Shown piece after piece: positions 6,081 through 12,337 of a stretch of DNA of 12,337 nt. The DNA is from Candidatus Ethanoperedens thermophilum. GTDB lineage: Archaea; Halobacteriota; Methanosarcinia; Methanosarcinales; EX4572-44. Below the pieces are notes generated by a model. That model ran no database searches. It saw only the letters and a list, made by a program, of their open reading frames with translations, and had not been told where the DNA came from. How positions within the stretch are numbered: position 1 is the stretch's first letter; every line of letters begins with the position of its first letter. The DNA is taken from positions 1 through 12,337 of the forward strand of contig WNEG01000017.1 of assembly GCA_012910725.1 (NCBI GenBank). The letters run 5' to 3'. The position numbers were made by a program, and so were the translations under genes.

Positions 6081-6422
6081 TCACTCACTAATAATATCAG
6101 GATAAATAGTATAATTCCACTCACCATGAAATTCCTCCCTCTTGATGTTGACCTTCGAGAGCTGTTCATCGGAAATTTCAATCCCTTTTGGATATTTGTT
6201 TGTATCGAGTTCACACGCTACTATGAGATCGGTTTTAGTAGTTGTGTTTGCGATAAGGTTGACGATCACCCAATGAGTTACCAGCGGTTTGCCACGCCAG
6301 TTCTGAGTTATACAGGAGAACAGCCGATGTTCGATTTTGTCCCATTTGCTTGTGCATGGCAGAAAGTGACATACTGAAATCTCCATACATGCTTCGTTAG
6401 CAAACTTTTGAAATTTCTGCCA
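6081..6422 (-). pseudogene. C-terminal fragment of an ISAzo13-family transposase
   Basis: About 113 codons remain, from WQKFQKFANEACM at 6422 to the stop at 6081. The segments ISVCHFLPCTSKWDKIEHRLFS, here quoted as CHFLPCTSKWDKIEHRLFS, then NWRGKPLVTHWVIVNL, TTTKTDL, ELDTNKYPKGI and FHGEWNYTI are hallmarks of the C-terminus of ISAzo13-type transposases. Full proteins are about 400 residues, so the catalytic N-terminal two thirds are gone. The open frame with an ATG at 6386 is an accident of truncation. It sits just past the end of the conserved minus-strand ribosomal/RNA polymerase gene run, at a break in usual gene order. From 6423 to 6556 I see nothing further. Confidence 0.8.
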
Positions 6423-6556
6423 TAGGGGGCGGACTTGGGAAACTATTTAAAACTGTCAGTAGATCACACCATGTCTGCAAACCAGGTCATATCCAAAAAA
6501 GAGATAGATTTTTAAGCCAAAAAGCTGAATTTGACGGCTTCGATTCATGGGCTGTT

Positions 6557-7171
6557 TCAGTGTCGTCGGTGTCGTATTGGCGTTTCCTTTTCTCCAACAT
6601 GTTTCATTGGTGTGGTGAACATGCGATACTTAATGCTGTCATCCTTCAATTCTTCTTCAATCCGGTGAGCAATGAGTTTTTCTGGATTATATAATCCTTT
6701 GACCCGTTCAATGAGTTCAGTAAAGCTGTTGAACTTGCCTTTTTCCCGTTCTTCGATTATACTCCACATAAGCTTTTTGCCAATACCAGGGAGCAGTTCC
6801 AATATATGAAGTCTCGCGGTGATGGGGTAAGCATTGTTGAAGAAGTTGATAAATCGCTCTTCATTGCTAAGAATAATTTTCTCGATTACAAAAGGCAATT
6901 CCTTCTGGGAGCTGTTTGTTGTATCCCTGTATCTTAGTCTACGCTTTACATGAAAGATATGATCATCAGTAATATTCACTCGATCCATGACCATTGATGA
7001 TGTATCCTCTGCCTGGTACATTTCCATTAAAACAAACCGTTCCTCCCCGATTGCTTGAACCAGTGGTTTTTTCTGATAGATGGGGCGCCTGTCGTCCAGA
7101 TGGCCATGGGGTAGATAATCTAAAATCCATGCTACAGTTTCTTTCTCTGGTTTTTTTTCTTTCATCGGCAT
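6557..7171 (-). CDS. DUF655 protein, predicted nucleic-acid-binding, helix-hairpin-helix
   Basis: The 204-residue product matches the archaeal DUF655 family: an N-terminal OB-like part (AWILDYLPHGHLDDRRP, residues ~14-30) and a C-terminal helix-hairpin-helix with LHILELLPGIGKK and a following basic helix (about residues 120-160). The function is not established. The family almost always sits next to rpoF and the L21e gene in archaea, as here, which points to a role in transcription or ribosome/tRNA work. A second ATG two codons in (7165) is an equal candidate start; no strong Shine-Dalgarno site picks between them. It follows rpoF by 77 bp on the same strand. In many archaea a 16S rRNA dimethyltransferase (KsgA) gene follows; here a transposase remnant does. 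Confidence 0.88.
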   Translation of the reverse strand: MPMKEKKPEKETVAWILDYLPHGHLDDRRPIYQKKPLVQAIGEERFVLMEMYQAEDTSSMVMDRVNITDDHIFHVKRRLRYRDTTNSSQKELPFVIEKIILSNEERFINFFNNAYPITARLHILELLPGIGKKLMWSIIEEREKGKFNSFTELIERVKGLYNPEKLIAHRIEEELKDDSIKYRMFTTPMKHVGEKETPIRHRRH

Positions 7172-7248
7172 AGCTATTTACCCGGTCCATTTTAACTCGG
7201 TATGTGTCTTATATTTATTACTATTTATATTCTATCAATTGAGCCTGC

Positions 7249-7599
7249 TCATTCCTGGGCTTCTGTTACTATATCTAAGATCTGCTTTAAATCTTCTTCG
7301 GAGAGGGTAAATCGCTCCTTTGCATAGATTGATCGTATTTCATCATAGGATGCAGGCAGTATGTCAGCTATCCTAACTGCAATCTCTGGTTTTATCTTTT
7401 CAAGTGAAAGCAGTTTATTGACAAGTTCTCTTGATTTTTGAGCAGATAGCTTAGCAAAGGCCTCAGCATGGTAAATAGCTCGCCGCAATTCATAACCAAG
7501 TTCTTCTTCATTAGCACGCTCCGATTTAATATTTTCCAAGAGCTGCTTTACCTCTGCTATTGTTAGCAATTCTTCACTGACAATGTGTTTAACAATCAT
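7249..7599 (-). CDS. rpoF: DNA-directed RNA polymerase subunit Rpo4 (subunit F)
   Basis: The 116-residue product is the archaeal homologue of Rpb4. With Rpo7 it forms the stalk of RNA polymerase, which helps open the promoter and binds emerging RNA. Family features are the N-terminal IVSEELLTIAEVKQLLE and the HRDC-like C-terminal helices, including IKPEIAVRIADILPASYDEIRSI, quoted here in part as EIAVRIADILP. Length is normal. The gene begins 17 bp after the L21e stop, so it is almost surely cotranscribed with L21e and DUF655. The Shine-Dalgarno site is weak, which fits translation linked to the upstream gene. Confidence 0.93.
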   Translation of the reverse strand: MIVKHIVSEELLTIAEVKQLLENIKSERANEEELGYELRRAIYHAEAFAKLSAQKSRELVNKLLSLEKIKPEIAVRIADILPASYDEIRSIYAKERFTLSEEDLKQILDIVTEAQE

Positions 7600-7616
7600 T
7601 TTAGATCTTGATAATA

Positions 7617-7913
7617 TTATTTGAATATCTGTGTAGTCAGGTGCTCAGGGAATGCTATGATCTCTTTTAATGAGTTTGCATCTTTTACTTTCAGCACGTA
7701 TCCACGGCCGCGTTTGTCAATGACTGTACCTGTGCGCCCGTGAAATTTGGGGTTAGGCATCCCATGATGAATACTTGGATCAAGTATTATGTGTACATGC
7801 TCTCCGACTTCAAATTCACTGATCGATTTACTAACTGGTGATATACCGCGTGCTCGAATACTTTTTTTAAGCTTATATCGTGTTTTTCTTCTTTCACCGT
7901 GTGATTTTGGCAA
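7617..7913 (-). CDS. rpl21e: Large-subunit ribosomal protein eL21 (L21e), TTG start
   Basis: The 98-residue basic protein starts PKSHGERRKTRYKLKK after the initiator. It contains the SH3-like core FEVGEHVHIILDPSIHHGMPN (given here in part, GEHVHIILDPSIHHGMPN) and the FHGRTGTVIDKRGRGY segment that defines eL21. It binds 23S rRNA near 5S in the large subunit. The initiation codon is TTG at 7913. GGAGGA lies seven bases upstream (7926-7921), and the reading MPKSHG is the expected N-terminus, so the rare start is well supported. It lies between pus10 and rpoF in the usual archaeal order. Confidence 0.94.
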   Translation of the reverse strand: MPKSHGERRKTRYKLKKSIRARGISPVSKSISEFEVGEHVHIILDPSIHHGMPNPKFHGRTGTVIDKRGRGYVLKVKDANSLKEIIAFPEHLTTQIFK

Positions 7914-7920
7914 TATTTAT

Positions 7921-7926
7921 TCCTCC
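7921..7926 (-). promoter_or_regulatory. Shine-Dalgarno site deciding the TTG start of L21e
   Basis: GGAGGA on the minus strand with a seven-base spacer to TTG at 7913. No ATG or GTG lies at a suitable distance, so the site identifies TTG as the initiator. Confidence 0.8.
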
Positions 7927-7974
7927 AATATCCTTATTTAATTGTTACTATTGTAATCCTCAAAAGTTTCCTTT

Positions 7975-8040
7975 CTGCATACTGTGTATGCAGAAACAAT
8001 TCTTGATTGCGTTAGCAATCAAGTATGCAGCAATCAAGAT
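7975..8040 (-). repeat. Paired-hairpin repeat overlapping the pus10 stop codon
   Basis: Read on the minus strand this copy is TCTTGATTG, CTGCATAC, then a type-1 hairpin (8022-8003, arms TTGATTGC and GCAATCAA, loop TAAC), a linker GAATTGTTT, and a type-2 hairpin (7993-7975, arms CTGCATAC and GTATGCAG). It corresponds element by element to 1786-1852. The leading TTGATTG and CTGCATAC duplicate hairpin arms, so alternative pairings are possible. The TGA of pus10 (8036-8034) lies inside the first TTGATTG. It may also end the pus10 transcript. Confidence 0.85.
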
Positions 8041-9332
8041 TTTATATTGATAACATCGATACCAACAACTTTTGCATAAATGCCCAGTGCCTCGCCAAGA
8101 CTTGGGGTTGTGCGTCCCCCATCACCAGAGATAAGCTCCTTCACATACAAGCCACTCTCGCATGTAACTATGAAAACTGCAACATTTTCATCAAAGCTTT
8201 CAAGTTCAATCGAACGCACAGATCGTTTGCGTATAAGATCTGCTCTGTGATGAATTGCTCGGGTTGGTGTTTGCTGGGTAATTACTCCTCTCAATTTATT
8301 ACTACATAATTTAAGTCTTTCCTCTGGTATGTTCTCTTCTAACATAACTGTTAGCTTATAAGTTTTATCAGTGCGCATCTCTTTAATCTGTTTAACCTTA
8401 CTATGGTCCACATATTCCAGATCGGACACTTCCACTTTGTAAGAAGCAAACGCATTAATCTCTTGTTGAAGGGCAGAAAGATCGATACTACTTCGTTTTT
8501 TCGCACCTCGCACCTCAAGGACGAATGGACGACCGTTGCCAAGCATAAGTGCATCAACGTCTTCTCTTCCAGCACCATGAAATACAGTACCAGTGGCATT
8601 AAAAGCTTTGATTACTCTCTCTGAGACTAACTCCTCTACTGACTCCGGGTACAGTTTTCCAGTAAATCCACACTCTTCACATCCCTTGCCTCCACAGATT
8701 CTGCATGCCCATCGCGTCTGTGGTATGCCGCGGACAAGTTTTCGGTACCGACCATAAATAAATAACGAATTAATATCAAGTCTAACCTTATCGTTTTCAA
8801 GTTCTATCACCACAACAACATCAGGTCTTCTGAGCTGTGCTTTTTTGCCGGTGCGTTTCTCAATAATCTTCCCAACTTCACGATTCAACTCTGTTTTGAT
8901 TGGCTCTGCAAAACGAGTACCTGATTCACTCCACAATATTTCTTCATTTTCACTTAGTAGTCCTGTCATCTTTGTACTGATAAGAAATGAATTATACTCA
9001 ACTGCCGAAAGTGCATCAATGACGCGTTCTACCCACAATTCGATGTTGTTAAACAAGTTTCCACACACCCAGCACGTGTCCTCGTAACCTCCCTTGCCCA
9101 ACACTTTTCTTGCATACTTGCTGCTTGCTGAAAGCTTCTCCAACCATTCAGTGCTGCCAGACTCCTGACGCATTCTATCAGCTTCCATCGAGAGTACAAG
9201 CTTGATAGCTGCACCCCGCACATCATTCGAAAGATCAGTGGAAAGATTCGCGAATATCCGCCCCATGCAATGGTCACAAATACTACCTTCGCTGAGAATA
9301 GAGGAAGCCATCTGAAGAATACTATTATCCAT
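8034..9332 (-). CDS. pus10: tRNA pseudouridine synthase Pus10
   Basis: The 432-residue product makes pseudouridine at positions 54 and/or 55 of the tRNA T-loop in archaea. An N-terminal zinc site is formed by C19, C22 (ICDHCMGRIF), C87 and C90 (CWVC), within the THUMP-containing accessory domain. The conserved TRWACRICGGKGCEECGFTGK segment has a second cysteine set, C210, C213, C218 and C221. The catalytic domain follows with GAGREDVDALMLG, where D258 is the expected catalytic Asp, and GRPFVLEV. Length is normal. It heads the run pus10 > L21e > rpoF > DUF655 and is divergent from L40e. A TATA-like box close to the ATG predicts a very short leader. Its stop codon lies within a dispersed hairpin repeat. 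Confidence 0.94.
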   Translation of the reverse strand: MDNSILQMASSILSEGSICDHCMGRIFANLSTDLSNDVRGAAIKLVLSMEADRMRQESGSTEWLEKLSASSKYARKVLGKGGYEDTCWVCGNLFNNIELWVERVIDALSAVEYNSFLISTKMTGLLSENEEILWSESGTRFAEPIKTELNREVGKIIEKRTGKKAQLRRPDVVVVIELENDKVRLDINSLFIYGRYRKLVRGIPQTRWACRICGGKGCEECGFTGKLYPESVEELVSERVIKAFNATGTVFHGAGREDVDALMLGNGRPFVLEVRGAKKRSSIDLSALQQEINAFASYKVEVSDLEYVDHSKVKQIKEMRTDKTYKLTVMLEENIPEERLKLCSNKLRGVITQQTPTRAIHHRADLIRKRSVRSIELESFDENVAVFIVTCESGLYVKELISGDGGRTTPSLGEALGIYAKVVGIDVINIKS

Positions 9333-9362
9333 AAGATAATTATGTAAGAGCGTTTAATAGCC

Positions 9363-9373
9363 TATATATATTT
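9363..9373 (-). promoter_or_regulatory. TATA-box promoter of the pus10 operon
   Basis: The minus strand has CACGAAATATATATAGG, a purine-rich BRE-like stretch then a TATA box, about 30-40 bases before the pus10 ATG at 9332. Archaeal transcription starts ~25 bases past the TATA box, so the leader would be about ten bases or less and the message nearly leaderless. This agrees with the absence of a Shine-Dalgarno site. Confidence 0.55.
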
Positions 9374-9484
9374 CGTGATCAAATAAAGAGAGAGGCTGTG
9401 CGAGTGTCATCTGGGTGGATGGCTACAACACATTTCGTGAAAAAACCAGACTAAAGAGGAGTTTCTGAGAGTAGCAAGGGTTAA

Positions 9485-9526
9485 ATGGAAGACATCATAT
9501 TTACATTTGAGGTGAATGACCAATGA
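9485..9526 (+). CDS. Possible 13-residue upstream ORF coupled to L40e
   Basis: An ATG at 9485 opens a 13-codon frame (MEDIIFTFEVNDQ) whose TGA shares an ATGA overlap with the L40e start. No Shine-Dalgarno site precedes it, and L40e has its own, so it may be chance. I see no homologue. Recorded because a four-base overlap is the usual geometry of translational coupling. Confidence 0.15.
   Translation: MEDIIFTFEVNDQ
9509..9515 (+). promoter_or_regulatory. Shine-Dalgarno site of L40e
   Basis: GAGGTGA lies seven bases before the ATG at 9523 and fixes that start. Confidence 0.75.
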
Positions 9527-9672
9527 CAAGATTTCCAGAAGCTGAAGCAAGAATTCTTAACATGAAGATATGCATGAGGTGCAATGCCAGGAATCCAGTA
9601 CGTGCAACTCGATGCAGAAAATGTGGTTATAAAAATCTTAGAATGAAATCCAAGGAATCGAAGGGCACATAG
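9523..9672 (+). CDS. rpl40e: Large-subunit ribosomal protein eL40 (L40e)
   Basis: The 49-residue product begins MTRFPEAEARILNMKICMRC and carries a four-cysteine zinc ribbon at C17, C20, C31 and C34 (CMRC and CRKCGYKNLR). This is the free archaeal form of the ribosomal protein that in eukaryotes is fused to ubiquitin. Size, order of motifs and the basic tail KSKESKGT all fit. A good Shine-Dalgarno site precedes it. The DGGGP synthase gene follows 18 bp after the stop on the same strand, so the two are probably cotranscribed. The divergent spacer to pus10 (9333-9522) must hold its promoter; I could not pick one with confidence. Confidence 0.95.
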   Translation: MTRFPEAEARILNMKICMRCNARNPVRATRCRKCGYKNLRMKSKESKGT

Positions 9673-9690
9673 ACTATTTTACAATAGTAT

Positions 9691-10521
9691 ATGCACCCGT
9701 ATATACACATCAGCAGACCATTAACATCTTTGATGATTGGTCTTGCTGTGTTTACTTCGTCTCTGATAGGTGTAGGGCGCAACATCGATGCCTATATGCT
9801 CCCTGTTTTTCTTGGCGTTACGATTGCATCGTTGTTTGGAATAGCTGGGAATGCGATAAATGACTACGTTGATCAGAAAACTGATAAAATAAACCACCCG
9901 GATAGACCCATCCCATCAGGGGAGTTAACGCCCGGGCAAGCACTGAATTTTTCAATACTTTTTTTCATACTTTCTTTGTTGCTATCCACTTTTTTAGGCT
10001 TTATTATTGGATTTGAAGCACTTTTAATATGCATAATTGCACTTGCATTTCAAATAGCGTATGAAAAGAAATTCAAAAAGAAAAAAATTATAGGAAACAT
10101 GATAATAGGTGCTCAAACAGCGCTTGCATTTGTTTTTGGTGGTGTTCTTGTTGGTAAAACCGTAATAACTGGTATCTTTGCAGTTGCTGTATTTTTGGCT
10201 ATTGTTGGGCGTGAAATAGTAAAAGACATCGAGGACATCAAAGGAGATACAGGCAAAACAACTCTACCAATAAAAATTGGGACAAAAAATGCAGGAATCG
10301 TGGCAGTGATATTCATAGCTTTGTCAGTTTTAATCAGTCCACTGCCTTATTATCCGCTTCACATATTTGGACTGGAATATTTGCTGGTTGTTTTAATAGC
10401 TGATATGCTATTTATCTGCTCAACGCCTGTTATTTTCAGAGATGCTATGCTTGCCAGAAGAATGCTTAAATTTGCAATGTTAATAGCAATCACGGCATTT
10501 ATAACAGGAGCCATGTTTTAA
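9691..10521 (+). CDS. UbiA-family digeranylgeranylglyceryl phosphate synthase
   Basis: The 276-residue membrane protein has about eight or nine hydrophobic segments and both Asp-rich motifs of the UbiA superfamily. The first is N57-D58-x2-D61-x3-D65 (NDYVDQKTDKINHPDRPIPSG, here in part NDYVDQKTDKINHPDRP). The second is D179-x2-D182-x3-D186 (KDIEDIKGD). The start HISRPLTSLM and the short GKTTLP segment after motif two are typical of archaeal geranylgeranylglycerol-phosphate geranylgeranyltransferases. The enzyme adds the second geranylgeranyl chain to make archaeal membrane lipid core. No Shine-Dalgarno site is seen, so translation may depend on L40e just upstream. A quinone-type prenyltransferase is less likely given these motifs. 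Confidence 0.88.
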   Translation: MHPYIHISRPLTSLMIGLAVFTSSLIGVGRNIDAYMLPVFLGVTIASLFGIAGNAINDYVDQKTDKINHPDRPIPSGELTPGQALNFSILFFILSLLLSTFLGFIIGFEALLICIIALAFQIAYEKKFKKKKIIGNMIIGAQTALAFVFGGVLVGKTVITGIFAVAVFLAIVGREIVKDIEDIKGDTGKTTLPIKIGTKNAGIVAVIFIALSVLISPLPYYPLHIFGLEYLLVVLIADMLFICSTPVIFRDAMLARRMLKFAMLIAITAFITGAMF

Positions 10522-10526
10522 AGTGG

Positions 10527-10541
10527 CGGAAAGTTTAAAAA
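10527..10541 (+). promoter_or_regulatory. BRE/TATA promoter of the EF-1A gene
   Basis: CGGAAAG followed directly by TTTAAAAA fits an archaeal BRE and TATA box. Transcription would start about 25 bases on, near 10560-10566, leaving a leader of roughly 35-40 bases before the ATG at 10601. The BRE match is the best in the window, as expected for a highly expressed gene. Confidence 0.7.
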
Positions 10542-10600
10542 CCAAAACTGCATTAGTAACTATACAAAGTTAAATACAATACAAAAGAGATGAGTATTAA

Positions 10601-11872
10601 ATGGCAGTAGAAAAACCACATCTAAACTTGGCAGTGATTGGCCATATCGATCACGGCAAATCAACACTTGTCGGACGGTTGATGTATGAAACAGGTGCAG
10701 TAAAACCACACGTAATAGAAAAATACAAAGAAGAAGCAAAAGCTAAAGGAAAAGAATCCTTTGCCTTTGCATGGGTGATGGATTCACTCAAAGAAGAGCG
10801 AGAGCGCGGCATCACTATTGATGTTGCACACGAGCGATTCGACACAGCCAAATACTACTTTACGATAGTAGACTGCCCGGGACATAGAGATTTTATCAAA
10901 AACATGATTACAGGTGCTAGTCAGGCAGATGCTGCAATTCTTGTTGTATCAGCCAAGGACGGTGTACAGGCACAAACCAAAGAACATGTATTTTTAGCCC
11001 GGACACTCGGCATCAACCAGCTCATCATAGCCATGAACAAGATGGATGAGGTAAACTATGATGAAACTAAATTCAATGAAGTGAGGGAGCAGTTAAATCA
11101 GTTACTCAGAATAGTAAAATATAATCCAGAGGAGATGAACTTCATACCAACCTCTGCATTCGTTGGAGATAATATTTCAAAGCCCAGTGATAAAACACCA
11201 TGGTATAAGGGGGTAACAATCCTAAAAGCCCTCGATGAATTAAAAGAACCAGAAAAGCCAACCAAACTTCCACTACGCATACCAGTACAGGATGCATACA
11301 CCATATCTGGAATTGGAACGGTGCCTGTGGGCAGAGTGGAAACAGGCAAAATGAAGAAAGGTGACAAGGTCATATTCATGCCAAGCAAGGCAGTCGGGGA
11401 AGTTAAATCCATCGAGATGCACCACGAAGTGATTGATGAAGCAATACCTGGCGATAACATTGGATGGAATGTACGAGGTGTTGATAAAAAAGACGTTCGC
11501 AGGGGAGATGTTTGCGGTCATGCAGATAATCCACCATCAGTAGCTGAGGAATTCAAAGCACAGATCGTAGTGCTTCAGCATCCGTCTGCTATAACCGCGG
11601 GATACACCCCAGTATTCCACTGCCACACATCACAGGTAGCTTGCACAATAACATCCATCGACGCGAAACTTGATCCAAAAACAGGTCAGGTAAAAGAAAA
11701 AAATCCTGACTTTATTAAAGCAGGTGATGCAGCAATAATTACCGTTAGACCAACTAAACCACTGTGTATCGAAAAAGTCAAAGATATTCCACAATTAGGA
11801 CGCTTTGCCATAAGAGATATGGGTCAGACCATTGCTGCAGGCATGGTAATAGATCTCAAACTGAAACACTAA
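10601..11872 (+). CDS. tuf: Translation elongation factor EF-1 alpha (aEF-1A)
   Basis: The 423-residue GTPase delivers aminoacyl-tRNA to the ribosome A site. All GTP-binding motifs are intact: GHIDHGKST at 14-22 (P-loop), the switch I segment ERGITIDVAHERF, DCPGH at 91-95, NKMD at 146-149 and the TSA motif in FIPTSAF. Domain II starts around LPLRIPVQDAYTISGIGTVPVGRVETG, given in part as VQDAYTISGIGTVPVGR. Domain III ends in QLGRFAIRDMGQTIAAGMV. GHIDHGKST in place of the more common GHVDHGKST is shared with Methanosarcina-type proteins, one clue to lineage. It has its own promoter and is followed 34 bp later by uS10, the standard archaeal pair. Confidence 0.97.
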   Translation: MAVEKPHLNLAVIGHIDHGKSTLVGRLMYETGAVKPHVIEKYKEEAKAKGKESFAFAWVMDSLKEERERGITIDVAHERFDTAKYYFTIVDCPGHRDFIKNMITGASQADAAILVVSAKDGVQAQTKEHVFLARTLGINQLIIAMNKMDEVNYDETKFNEVREQLNQLLRIVKYNPEEMNFIPTSAFVGDNISKPSDKTPWYKGVTILKALDELKEPEKPTKLPLRIPVQDAYTISGIGTVPVGRVETGKMKKGDKVIFMPSKAVGEVKSIEMHHEVIDEAIPGDNIGWNVRGVDKKDVRRGDVCGHADNPPSVAEEFKAQIVVLQHPSAITAGYTPVFHCHTSQVACTITSIDAKLDPKTGQVKEKNPDFIKAGDAAIITVRPTKPLCIEKVKDIPQLGRFAIRDMGQTIAAGMVIDLKLKH

Positions 11873-11891
11873 TTTTCTTCCTAATTTTTTT

Positions 11892-11895
11892 GGAG
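11892..11895 (+). promoter_or_regulatory. Shine-Dalgarno site of uS10
   Basis: GGAG lies eleven bases upstream of the ATG at 11907. It follows a run of seven to eight Ts (about 11885-11891), which could also act as a weak archaeal terminator between EF-1A and uS10. Confidence 0.5.
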
Positions 11896-11906
11896 TAACA
11901 CTTAAT

Positions 11907-12218
11907 ATGGTACAAAAAGCAAGAATCAGACTCGCCGGCACCAGCCCAGCCACACTGGACGGCATATGCGGTCAGGTAAAAAGAATCGCTGATAAAACCG
12001 GGGTAAACATTGCAGGGCCAATACCACTTCCTACAAAAAAACTTGTAGTACCGTGCCGCAAAAGTCCTGATGGTGAAGGCACAGGAACATGGGATCACTG
12101 GGAGATGAGAATACACAAGCGATTGATAGACCTTGATGCAGATGAACGCGCTCTAAGGCAACTGATGAGGATCCAGGTGCCAAAAGACGTCAGCATCGAA
12201 ATAGTCCTCACAAGCTGA
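11907..12218 (+). CDS. rps10: Small-subunit ribosomal protein uS10
   Basis: The 103-residue protein begins VQKARIRLAGTSP and contains the signature GPIPLPTKK and the WEMRIHKRLIDL stretch of uS10. It then ends in QLMRIQVPKDVSIEIVLTS. It sits in the head of the small subunit. Length is usual for archaea, where rps10 follows the EF-1A gene as it does here, so it is read from the EF-1A promoter. No frame or motif problem is seen. Confidence 0.97.
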   Translation: MVQKARIRLAGTSPATLDGICGQVKRIADKTGVNIAGPIPLPTKKLVVPCRKSPDGEGTGTWDHWEMRIHKRLIDLDADERALRQLMRIQVPKDVSIEIVLTS

Positions 12219-12266
12219 GGCAGCTTTTATAGTATGTGTTTAGCTAACCACGAGATTACACAGATC

Positions 12267-12337
12267 TTGATTACTGCGTAATCAAGAGTTAATTTCTGCT
12301 CACGTTGTGTGCAGTTACTGGTAATTTCTGTACAACG
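12267..12337 (+). repeat. Paired-hairpin repeat, third locus (cut by the window edge)
   Basis: A type-1 hairpin (12267-12285, arms TTGATTAC and GTAATCAA, loop TGC) is followed by the linker GAGTTAATTT. A type-2 hairpin comes next (12296-12314, arms CTGCTCAC and GTGTGCAG, loop GTT, one T-T mismatch). The left arm of a further type-2 unit begins at 12328 and runs off the window. It lies about 50 bp downstream of uS10 and could end that transcript. Same family as 1786-2009 and 7975-8040. Confidence 0.85.

Noticed and set aside
9400..9485. Box C/D small RNA in the pus10-L40e spacer
   Set aside because: A CTGA occurs near 9470, but no convincing RUGAUGA C box pairs with it.

Overview
The window is archaeal. 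It carries archaeal or eukaryote-type information-processing genes (EF-1A, uS10, L40e, L21e, RNA polymerase subunit Rpo4/F, Pus10, a DUF655 protein) and an archaeal lipid prenyltransferase. Promoters look like BRE/TATA, and some genes have clear Shine-Dalgarno sites. The EF-1A sequence (GHIDHGKST, a C-terminus ending in LKLKH) and the set of small sulfite reductase, iron-sulfur flavoprotein and group II intron suggest the Methanosarcinales / ANME / alkane-oxidiser part of the Halobacteriota. No gene here settles the lineage.

Left part (1-4400) is an accessory region. It opens with a hairpin resembling the right end of an IS200/IS605 element, directly followed by an uncharacterised SAM methyltransferase. 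Next comes a minus-strand redox cassette: a rubrerythrin-like di-iron protein, a small siroheme sulfite reductase and an iron-sulfur flavoprotein. Two same-orientation copies of a ~79-bp repeat flank this cassette. An array of short hairpins lies inside it. Beyond it is an 825-nt minus-strand group II intron with textbook domains V and VI and an EBS1-IBS1 match, but its reverse transcriptase is reduced to about 65 codons. It sits between imperfect inverted repeats, as if it had invaded a small IS or MITE.

Middle (4400-6500): a full-length UbiD-type prenyl-FMN decarboxylase on the plus strand, then a spacer, then the C-terminal piece of an ISAzo13-type transposase on the minus strand.

Right part (6550-12337) is core genome. 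The minus-strand run pus10 > L21e > rpoF > DUF655 handles tRNA modification, the ribosome and RNA polymerase; where further genes would usually continue, it ends at the transposase remnant. Divergently, the plus strand has L40e > UbiA-family digeranylgeranylglyceryl phosphate synthase, then EF-1A > uS10 from a strong-looking promoter.

A distinctive feature of the window is a family of paired short hairpins. One arm pair is TTGATTRC/GYAATCAA and the other is CTGCAYAC/GTRTGCAG, joined by a GAGTTATTT-like linker. It occurs at three intergenic sites (about 1786-2009, 7975-8040 and 12267-12337). The stems differ between copies by paired, compensatory changes.
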